Positions 33,752-42,140 of a stretch of 53,997 nucleotides of DNA are shown here, one piece after another. This DNA is from Rhypophila decipiens (taxonomy: Eukaryota; Ascomycota; Sordariomycetes; Sordariales; Naviculisporaceae), in assembly GCA_033297075.1 (NCBI GenBank), contig MU858277.1:1-53997 (forward strand), given 5' to 3'. Below the pieces are notes generated by a model. The model saw only the letters and a program-made list of their open reading frames with translations. It did not search any database and was not told the origin of the DNA. The position numbers and the translations under genes were made by a program. How positions within the stretch are numbered: position 1 is the first letter of the stretch; each line of letters opens with the position of its first letter.

Positions 33752-36257
33752 TCAAAAGCCCCATGTCCTCTTGACCAAATCAGCCCCCTTCTCCCCAATG
33801 ACATACGCCGTAAGGGCCTGATCAGAGCCATCTGGGCACCCGTCAGATTGGCCCAGATAACTGCCAGTAAGCCACAAAAAAACTCAAAACAGTTGAAATT
33901 ACAGCCATTTACAGCCATTGTGGAGCAAAGTGCCATCTGGCGACTAATCTGAAGGCCTTTGTACCTTCTCCAAATTTTAGCTTTTTGTGGCTTTTTTCTC
34001 CAAAAATCAGTGCAAAAACAGCGCAAAACTCGCCATTCCTAGAACTCAGAAAAAGCTGAATTCCGCATCTGGTTGACTACTAGATTGGAGGTACATACGC
34101 CATGTCCTACTTTTTCCAATTGTACCTATTTGGGCCAAATTCTATCTGGTCAGATGGCTCCGATCAGGGCCTAAGCTGGGTAGTCCCCCCGATCAACAAA
34201 GGCATGATACTCGCATCCACAATTCTCAACCGCTTCGTCCCATACACCCTCAGCTCATCGTCCACCACGCCTCCCAGCTCTCTCCTCATCTTTGCCGCCG
34301 TTCCAACAGGATGCCACCCCTGCGGACTATAGCCCCCTCTTGTAAACTCTTTCAGGTCCTCTTCGCCAGTTACATTCGCTCCGGGGCTTACTTCTGTAAC
34401 TCGATACTTGCGCCCCAATTCCCCTTCCAGCCAGAAGCGGCGAAGGAAAGAAATAAATGACAGCATTACATCCATATCTGTTGGATTCGACAAAGCACGG
34501 TAGTCTATGACCGGCTCAGCCGAGTCGGGATGGGTCGTATTGATACTCACTGTTCCACGTGAAGTAATATGCAGATTGATAGGCTGGCCCCCGGGCGCTA
34601 AAGCAGGGATGATATGGTTCAGAAAGGCTGTTTTCGAGTTTGGATCGGCCATTTCACGAGCTAGAATGGCTTGTTGCGCTTTATAGCCCCCTATCACCTC
34701 GCGGGCTGTGTTAGCTGGGAGGTAAGCTGATGGAGACTGGGAAGCGTATCTGCGGGCTATGGCGGGAAAGGACTTGGGCACCACAGTTCGTAGGTTGAGG
34801 AAGGCGACTAAACCTTGGCCTTTGCCTTCGCTTTGCGGCAGGGTTGAGTTGATGGGCTCTAGCCGTGGTTGGGTTCCATCTTTATGGTCGGTCGGGTCGG
34901 TGACGTGCAGTTCAGTTTGTAGCTCGAGGGAATAGAAGAAAAGTCAAGACTTACAGGTAAAGGTCACACGAGGACCGATGGGATGATCTTGAAAGTTTGC
35001 CCCCACGCCGGGGAGATCCACTCGCACTGTAATCTTCGCCTTTCTAAGCAAAGAAGCCGGGCCGATCCCGCTGAGATGAAGAATTTGCGGCGTGTGGATT
35101 GCTCCGGCCGAGAGAATGACTTCCTTCTTTGCCTTTAGGGTTGTGGGAAAACTGCTGCTTCCATTTGTTGGGACGAATTGGACCCCCGTGGCTGTGTTTT
35201 GCTTGTCAAACAAGATTTTGTTGACTCTCGATCCTGTGATGATGTCGTAATTGGGCCGATTGAGTCCGTCCCAGTGTCCTGTTCGTGAGTACGATCTGTC
35301 CCGGGTCTTGGGATCAACCGATAAGGGGTAGTAAAATACCCCGTGCGTCCCAGCGTGTCCATCACGGACAATGTCAAGGCCTGGGACAGATTTGAGGGCA
35401 TTTTAGACCGGTTCTGAGACACGATCGTCAGTTAGGCCATCTCATGAAGAATGATAAATGGAGGGGAAGGTAAGAGAATCTCACTGATGCTGGAATTCAG
35501 CCCTCCTGGATAGGAGGCATAGACCCTGGTGTCTCTGTACTGCCCCCAAACGTCGAGATCATATGTGATGTTAAAGTCCGCCGCAAGGACCAGATCGGGC
35601 GGAACAAAATGGATGGCCTTCTTAAAGTAAGGAAGAAGCCCCTTCCATGTCCATGTCGAGCCCTTGTTGCCCAGCTCGACCCAGATATCGTAGTCTCGCT
35701 TCGAGCCGCGCATGACGGCCATGCCATTGATGGCCGAGCTGCCGCCTACGCAATAGCCGACGTTGATGTTGGTGACTCGGTTCTGGAGCTTAGTCTGCGG
35801 CACCGACGGGATCATGGACATGCGCTGGCCGATCGTTGACGGGTCGGACGTGTTTGCTTGATGGAATGGCGGGATGTTAGGGTCGAACTTGAACCTGGAT
35901 ATGGCCTAGAACAGGCTCGGGCTGTTAGGGACTCACCAAACTGCCCATACTCTACCACCAGGACGGTGTCTAAAGCTCTCATTCAAGTTGATTCCCGTCA
36001 GTCTTGTGCTATAAAAGGCGTGCCGTCAAAGACTGACGTTTCTTTGACTCTGTTAGACGATCTGCAAGAGCCAAGCCTGCAGTGCCGCCGCCGACAATGA
36101 TAAAGTTATAGGATTCCCGAAGGTCCCCTGGGCGTTGAACATGTCGGGCAGATAGCGCAGATTCAGGTCTTGCGCGTGCGAGCTCCGTCAGGAAGAGGAC
36201 GAATATGAGGACGGTAATTTGGCGACGAAACCCCAGAGCCCTGATGTAATAAGGCAT
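33752..36257 (-). pseudogene. Secreted GMC oxidoreductase, disrupted by several lesions
   Basis: Flavin-dependent alcohol/sugar oxidase-type protein with a signal peptide (ITVLIFVLFLTELARA) and FAD loop IIVGGGTAGLALADRL. Other marks are the GMC signature GGSSAINGMAVMRGSKRDYD, LSAGAIHTPQILHLSGIG, and the active-site block [11 protein letters not shown]. Exon 1 runs 36257-36038, with a short exon around 35969-35937. Then the frame breaks: only 31 bases separate the donor-like site at 35936 from the next coding frame, the phase does not close, and TAG lies at 35906-35908. The intron starting at 35484 needs an acceptor at 35381 to avoid a TAA. An in-frame TGA at 34944-34946 sits inside continuous coding. 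Near the C-terminus a 359-bp TA-flanked element (33813-34171) splits the gene. The last 20 codons lie beyond it, ending with TGA at 33752-33754. Not expected to give an active enzyme. Confidence 0.88.
33813..34171. mobile_element. MITE-like element (359 bp) inserted at TA inside the GMC gene
   Basis: TA dinucleotides flank it at 33811-33812 and 34172-34173. The ends are inverted repeats: left GGGCCTGATCAGAGCCATCT, right (reverse complement) GGCCCTGATCGGAGCCATCT. Weaker similarity continues inward around TTGGCCCA. There is no coding capacity. Removing the element and one TA joins the GMC reading frame exactly (..GGTTQL then TAYVIGEKGADLVK.., reading on the minus strand), which fixes the boundaries independently of the repeats. 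TA duplication and short inverted ends suggest a non-autonomous Tc1/mariner-type element. No second copy is seen in this window. Confidence 0.88.
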
Positions 36258-37278
36258 CTTGCTGGAAATAGCTCCGTGGTTAACGTTGAAAAGGAGCTGG
36301 CTACCTCAGCTGGATTGTCACAAGTATATAAGCACGGGAAGGATAAGCATCCCCATCACGGCAATAGCTTCAGGGAAGGTGAAGAGGCTCTTGGTATTGT
36401 TTCCCATTGGCTTACAATATCGAAGTCTATGCAGGCACTCTGCAGATAATCCTCGGAAGTGGCATCTATCCGCGGATTATTGATGAACGGGCAACCCAAG
36501 CGAGCCTTAAACCCCATTGGGGCTCTTGGCCGATGCTAACATGCATGTAATTAGCTAAGCACCTCAATATTCTCATGACGCCGAGGAGCAAGGAAGGACT
36601 GTGGGAGGGTTGCATGCAAATAATGTGATGAGAGGGGCATAAGTCGCATTATGGTCGCCCAGCTCGTGTACTCATCCGAAGCATGGCATCATTTATATGC
36701 TGGGCCAAGTGCCAGCCTTTACAGGTCACGGTGCTACCCAGGATTTGCCTTGCACAGGCCTTACCCTTACCGGCAGGTCTCGTCCGCATGATTTTCCGAC
36801 TTCCAGACATGGTGTAATGTTTCCTATCATATGTCCAAAGTTGTACGTATATTAATAGTATCGTCCTTCCCTCTCGGCATCACGATACGTTCGTGCCCTC
36901 CACGACTTCCACGTATAATATGCTCCAATAACCGTGCAATAGTAGGAACGATACCTAAAACAATGCGGATAATTACTCCCTTATCGAGACCTCCATCACT
37001 AGCTCTGCTTGAAGTGTCTGGCTGTGGTGAAATAAATCTCGTATTCGTCGTCATAGTCGTTGGAGTCCCCGTCCTCGGTCCATTGGGAGATGGGTTCGCA
37101 GTCGAAACAGTGTATGATGGTGAGCCCGTTGGCCCTCGAGATATCGATTGGGTAGAGGAGGGAAACAGCAACGTGCTGCCGGAAGTATGAACGGGAGTGG
37201 TGGTTTTACTGACGGCTTTTGGACCATCTGGGAATTGGAAAGTGTTGAAATCAAAAGAATTAGGCTCGAGCTCGACAG
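36258..37278. other. Spacer; possible second exon of the neighbouring eight-cysteine gene
   Basis: An open frame at 37288-36827 (-) encodes a Ser/Thr/Pro-rich stretch, then a hydrophobic segment (GVIIRIVLGIVPTIARLL) and a basic tail. That is what often follows an extracellular cysteine domain in fungal membrane proteins. It could be joined to the gene at 37279-37836, but the only in-frame junctions I find would need an intron of 38-44 nt, very short. The rest (36258-36826) shows nothing I recognise. Confidence 0.4.
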
Positions 37279-37836
37279 TCATGCCCATTTAGCCATGGCA
37301 CCAGCTACCATGACAAGCGCGGCTGCTGCCACATTGGGCAAGCGCTTCGGCCATGGCTGCAAGAGCTGGGCAGCCGATGTCTGGACATAGACCGTCACAG
37401 TTGTCACAGCGACCGTGATAGTGGCAGTCTGGGTGGTGGTCTCGGTGAACGCACCTGTCGGTTCCAGTACGGTAGGAGACACAATGCTCGTGTAGCCCTT
37501 GGTCGAGCAATAGGCCGTGTAAAAGCTCACGGTCATGCTAGCGTCGTCGAGGTCCTGGCAAGAATTAAGTACCTTGCTACTCAGGACAGGAATGACACCG
37601 CCCATCTTGCCTGGCCGGCAGAGACAAGCATTGGTTGGGCAGCCAGCTAGGCCAGCAAGCCCATAGTAGCAACTGTGGAGCCAGCAACGGAGGCAGTTGT
37701 CGACATCTTTGAAGCCTGGCATAATTGATAGGTCAATTGCGTCCGGATCGACCGCCTGTCCTTGGACAAGGACTATCATAATCATCATAAGAAAAACAGT
37801 AAAGAGTTCCCTGGCGGAGGTTCCGAGAGACAACAT
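37279..37836 (-). CDS. Secreted or anchored protein with an eight-cysteine (CFEM-like) domain
   Basis: 185 aa as an unspliced frame. A hydrophobic signal segment (FLMMIMIVLVQGQA) ends near residue 28. It is followed by eight cysteines within about 65 residues: CLRC, HSC, GC, ACLC, SC and YC. The CxC pair and the count of eight resemble CFEM-type domains of fungal surface proteins, though spacing differs from the strict consensus. A Thr-rich stretch (TETTTQTATITVAVTT) follows. The C-terminus NVAAAALVMVAGAMAKWA is hydrophobic and could be a GPI-anchor signal. Alternatively the frame is spliced to the downstream Ser/Thr-rich and membrane segment. A role at the cell surface is likely; the ligand is unknown. 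It lies beside the GMC pseudogene but is probably unrelated to it. Confidence 0.65.
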   Translation of the reverse strand: MLSLGTSARELFTVFLMMIMIVLVQGQAVDPDAIDLSIMPGFKDVDNCLRCWLHSCYYGLAGLAGCPTNACLCRPGKMGGVIPVLSSKVLNSCQDLDDASMTVSFYTAYCSTKGYTSIVSPTVLEPTGAFTETTTQTATITVAVTTVTVYVQTSAAQLLQPWPKRLPNVAAAALVMVAGAMAKWA

Positions 37837-38517
37837 CTTGCTGTATATTCAGACTGGCCGGCACCACGGCGGGGTACCGAATGTGATGTTGTTGGAATAG
37901 TGTAAGAAACGGAAAGAAAGCTTGCATACTCAACGGAGGACAGAACCAATCTATTTATTTCTTCCTCGTCCTGCTAAACTCCAGGAAGCAGAGCAATCAA
38001 GGCCGGGCCCAAACCACCAGCTTTCCCCCGCGCAAGATAACAATCGGCGTTCAGCCCCAACAGGTGGCTTTGTAGGAGCTTGTCCTTTGCTTGGCTCTGT
38101 TTGTCGAGGGGCAATCTGGACATTTCATTCGCTGTCAGACGGTACAAACCGATACGAATCATACGTTATCGAATTATTGCTGCACGACAAACGCCACGGG
38201 GCGTTTTGAGATGACCGAATTCCCTTAATAGTGCGAGGACTAACCCTATGGGCGGTGGCATATCTCTCGCCAAGGACCAGAGCACTGCAGAGTATGGTTC
38301 CGACCAAGCCAGGTCAAGTCAATTTGAACCCCTTTTGGCTTCGATTGAACCAATAGGGGCCAAAGTGACTTGAGAGATAGGTCAATTCAATCGATTTGAC
38401 ACACTTGAAGGATTGGAAAAGCTAGAAAAACGGTAGAAAATGAAGCTATTCCCAGTTTAAGGGGGTAAAAGTCAGTAGAGGGTTAGGGTTATATATTGGT
38501 AGTCTAAGTAGTCCAAG

Positions 38518-38787
38518 TGTTGATCCATGGACAACGCATGAACATGGGGGGTTATCACATCCAGGAACAGGGTCGTGAAACCACGACCCTGGACCCCCAA
38601 GTAAGCCACGCCCCCTACATGTCTCAAGTCGAGATGCCCGGATCCGTGAGAAGCTTCCTGCGATAGTTATAAGGGGAGCTCTCTGGCAGAGCCAGAGAGC
38701 GAGAGAAAAGACAAGGACTAGTTTTATCACAAATGACTAGAACTTGGGTCCCATTTGCACCAGTATACTGGTAACGGCTTACCAACA
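38518..38787. mobile_element. Solo LTR (270 bp) with 5-bp target duplication CCAAG
   Basis: The termini are TGTTG (38518-38522) and CAACA (38783-38787). CCAAG occurs directly on both sides (38513-38517 and 38788-38792). It contains a hairpin CAGGGTCGTG/CACGACCCTG, a TATAAGG box, and a second hairpin CTCTCTGGC-AGA-GCCAGAGAG. This matches the layout of the solo LTR at 33386-33664, with related sequence in the TATA/second-hairpin segment. No internal retrotransposon coding sequence is nearby. Confidence 0.92.
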
Positions 38788-39672
38788 CCAAGTCATTGAG
38801 TTGGTTTGACAGCATTTTCGGCCTCTTTGAGTTGGATTGTATTCATTTGATTTACCTCAGTTTTCTAACACCTAGTTCAGAACCCTGGCAGTGAAGAGTG
38901 ACCAGACTGAAAGTACCTTCATTACTGTCCCGATTCCAGAACTCGCCATCATCTTGGGCGGGTTACGGAATGGAGTTTTCGGTAACATTCCATTTCCCTG
39001 CTCCTTTAGTTCATCATCGTCTCCTCAATATCTGATGTGGGCAAAAGACAGTGAGACTGAAAGGTACAAACTTGGTGGTCTGGCTCGAAACAGTGTGAGA
39101 TGGACCACACATCGTGGATACATTAAGCAAGCACTGTATTATTGAGGCGTATATCAGATATTCATGAGGCCTTTGTATTGTCTTCTGCTGTGCTTGTATC
39201 TCGCACGTCATCTTTCGACCAAGTATGTACTCTCTGACTGGGTCGAAATATGGGATCAGAAGTTCAACACCAACGCCTTTTGAAGATTCGGCCTAGACTG
39301 TCGGGCCCTAAGTCATTGTGGACCCATTCTTCGAGATGAGGAAATTTGGAAGCGAGATTGTCCTTGTGGAAATAGTGTCCGGCGCGGTGGTGTCTGTGTT
39401 AGTCAAATTTCTTTCATTTTGCTCGTAGGTCCTGGGAGTGAATGTCGTCAAAACCGTGACCGTCGCCCTGGTATAACGAAACTTTTCGCTTAAATGACAT
39501 TTTAAAAGTGGTTCTGGATAAGCACAAGATAGGTTAATACGAGTTATAAAAAATTCGTAACAGGAGAGCGTGAGTGAAGAGCCGTGAGGATTTGGAAGCG
39601 GCAGAAAACAGAAGGAGAGAAACAGGGTCATGCGCAGATTTTGGGTTTGACAAACAGAGGTAATGGGACTTT

Positions 39673-39810
39673 GCTTTGCCGAACAAACACTCCAGATCTG
39701 TCCTGGGGCTTTTTCTTTGCCGAACAAATACTCCACAGATTTGTCCTGGCGTTGCAGTTGACGCCACTGTTTTGACATTTTCCAAACTTACTCGGAGAAC
39801 AAACACTCCA
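39673..39810. repeat. Short tandem repeat, about 42-bp period
   Basis: CTTTGCCGAACAAACACTCC at 39673 recurs at 39715 (with AATACTCC), each followed by AGATYTGTCCTGG. A third partial copy (GAACAAACACTCCACGGGG) lies near 39797. A single reverse-orientation relative lies at about 166-190, upstream of the other RNase H-like copy. Confidence 0.7.
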
Positions 39811-40231
39811 CGGGGCCGGGCAGAAATGGGCAAGTGAAGGAAAACGGATCCCCCTCCTTGAAACCTAATGGATGGTGGGTTCGGGGAGTTCAGCAACTGT
39901 CCCAGAACGGCCACTTGCATTCACTAGACGAAGAAAAAGCATGCCCGGACGGATCCTGATAGGATCTACAGACAACAAACACTTGACAGGAATGATGTCA
40001 ACTTTTTGGGAGAACAGTCAATAGGAGTGCAGAACTTATACTCAAGGAGCTGACCGGAAATAAGAGGTGGGTATAAATCAGCAATATACGATTAAAGGAT
40101 GCTTTGATCGTGAATATTGAATCTGGATGAAGCTTGTTTTGGAACTAACACCGGACGTTGGATTAATACCTATTGGGTACGGCTAGAACCGTACAGACTG
40201 GGTCAGAAAAGATGTTGAAAGAGTTAGTCAG

Positions 40232-40319
40232 GGCATCTGTTCTATCCCAGTTAAGGCATTTTATTCTGGCCGGTCAAGGTTCCTTTCTGGCCGGTCAGGG
40301 CGTCTATTCTCCTCAGCCA
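40232..40319. repeat. Short array of 21-23-bp repeats (reverse orientation)
   Basis: Four diverged units start with GGCAT, GGCATTT, GGTTC and GGCGTCT, and the middle units carry TTCTGGCCGGTCA. It is the same family and orientation as 11821-12037, about 680 bases upstream of the intact RNase H-like gene. Confidence 0.65.
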
Positions 40320-41002
40320 AGCACATACCTCGGCAATATAGAGGCTGTATTAAGGGTCCCTCCGACACTTTATTTTGTTTGGCTCATTCAACGCATTCAG
40401 GAGACATACTCTACGCATATTCTCTAGCTCAAAAGGGCGTAAGTGGGCACGTTCACAGCCCATCGTTTTTCGCCTTGGCTTTTTGGTCTATGTACGAGGT
40501 TACTGTTCACCCGCAGATACTTGACCCAAAGCTTTGTTTACCCGTTACACATCGTACGTGCCTTACCGGCGGCGTACGGGTTATCGATAATGGTTGTTGC
40601 AAGGTTATGAAATGTGATGTGGAGCATCCTGCCCACCGCCTAGGATCTACCATGCGGAGATCTGCTGAAAATTGGCGTTTTTCTGTGAAAAAGTTTGTTT
40701 GTTTTGGGTGTCATCTGAAGGTTTACTGACGTTCTATGGCCCTTGTTTGTCCCGACAGAGGAGCTTGGACCTGGAAATAAGAGGAGAAAGCAGACCCTTT
40801 TGCGTATACGTACCTGTACCAGGCTGTCATCTTATCACTGCTTAGACACGAGCCCCTCCGCCTCCTCCTGGGTGACCACACAAAACACTTGCTAGAGCAA
40901 ATCGTGATTTTCTTGCTTTCCTGCCCTCTCCCAGGGAAATAACAGACAACCAACCAACCAACCTTCCGTCGCCCCATCCTCGACAACAACCAACAAGCCA
41001 AA

Positions 41003-41920
41003 ATGAAGATCAGCCTGCCGAGCAATTGTTTCTGGTGTCGCCCAGCAGAGCCGAACTTTCCAAAAGCAAAGGATCGCATCAGCAAACCTGCCCTGCACCA
41101 TCGAGCAGGAGTCCCTCCCTTCCTGGCTGCCTCCGTCACAGCGGAGGACCCTCACCCAGTCTCCCCTAAATTCCCTCACGAGCCAGAATGGGCCCACCAG
41201 CTCAACCCCAACAATAGCCAGTTTCTGAACAATGTTGAAGTCATCGACCCAGCCCACAAATTCGCCCACGTCCGATGTCCGCGGTGCATTACTTCCAGAC
41301 GCTGCCTAGAAGACGACCAGTACCCCAGCCACACCGACTCGCTAGTTATATCCTGCCACGGCGCCTGTCCCGGCAACGACGAAACCCAGGCCTCCTATGG
41401 CGTATTCTTTGGCCTAGGATTGGACAGCAGGGCGAACCATCATAACACCGCCGGCAGAATCAGGCAGCTAGTGCCCGAGTCATTGGTTCAACCGACCGGC
41501 CAACGCGCCGAAATCTTCGCCGCCATCGAGGCTCTGGAGCAAGGAATACAATTCGTCAATTTTGGCGGACAATGGCACTGCCCGGACCCCAAGGAATGCG
41601 GCGAACTATATGGTTTCAACATGGTTGGGTTTAAGGGGTGCAAGGCTCAGCATCTGGTCATCAAAACCGATTCGCCTTACGTGGTGAATTCTGTGACGGA
41701 GTATCTGGGTAAATGGATTGAAAAGGGATGGAAGACGGCTAATAGGAAGCCTGTGAAGAATCAGGATTTGTGGAAGCGACTGGTTGAGAAGATCAAGGAA
41801 GTCATGGCGGCTGGTGCTGGTGTGCAATTTTGGTTGGTGAGCAAGGAGATGAATGAGGAGGCTCAGGAGCTTGCTCAGATGGCTTTGGACGATCGAGAAG
41901 TCAAGTTTGTTAATAAATAG
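41003..41920 (+). CDS. RNase H-like domain protein, intact frame but two catalytic acids replaced
   Basis: 305 aa, single exon, start ATG 41003. The RNase H-type fold is recognisable from four conserved blocks: LVISCHGACPGN, QRAEIFAAIEALE, LVIKTDSPYVVN and FWLVSKEMNEEAQELAQ. RNase H needs four acidic residues. Here the second (Glu in QRAE) and third (Asp in KTDS) are present. The first is His (codon CAC) where the paralogue at 343-1310 has Asp, and the fourth is Gln where the paralogue has Asp. The protein is therefore probably not an active nuclease, or works differently. The N-terminal part (about 1-110) has a Cys-containing block (RHVRCPR or AHVRCPR, CITSRRC) shared with the paralogue. No transposon signature adjoins it. 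The biological role is unknown. Confidence 0.85.
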   Translation: MKISLPSNCFWCRPAEPNFPKAKDRISKPALHHRAGVPPFLAASVTAEDPHPVSPKFPHEPEWAHQLNPNNSQFLNNVEVIDPAHKFAHVRCPRCITSRRCLEDDQYPSHTDSLVISCHGACPGNDETQASYGVFFGLGLDSRANHHNTAGRIRQLVPESLVQPTGQRAEIFAAIEALEQGIQFVNFGGQWHCPDPKECGELYGFNMVGFKGCKAQHLVIKTDSPYVVNSVTEYLGKWIEKGWKTANRKPVKNQDLWKRLVEKIKEVMAAGAGVQFWLVSKEMNEEAQELAQMALDDREVKFVNK

Positions 41921-42140
41921 GATGGGAGTTCTACGTCAGTATTCTGAATCAACACTGAAAAGGTTCTTATAGACTTACTCAGGAGAAAGTAATCAACAAC
42001 TTGAAGCAATGTGTAGAGTATACGTCCCACAGTATACGAAAACATAAATCATCAAGCAGTGATCACTCAATAGAGGATTCCAGATCCAATGTATAAAGAC
42101 TTTTACAAGGTGAATACGTGAACAAAAAAACCCATTCCTT

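Larger units (their letters stand above)
38793..41002. other. Repeat-bearing intergenic region upstream of the RNase H-like gene
   Basis: 2.2 kb without a recognised gene. It contains the tandem motif at 39673-39810 and a short 22-bp array at 40232-40319. Overlapping open frames around 39308-39920 (-) arise from the tandem motif and show no domain. CAACCAACCAACC just upstream of 41003 looks like a fungal 5' leader. Confidence 0.5.

Noticed and set aside
34925..34955. A short intron (GTAAGT..CTCGAG, about 32 nt) that would remove the TGA in the GMC gene
   Set aside because: Too short for a spliceosomal intron and its removal breaks the frame, whereas the sequence on both sides of the TGA is coding in the same frame.
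38479..38490. GGGTTAGGGTT, resembling fungal telomere repeats
   Set aside because: Fewer than two full units; expected by chance and not evidence of a telomere or fusion point.
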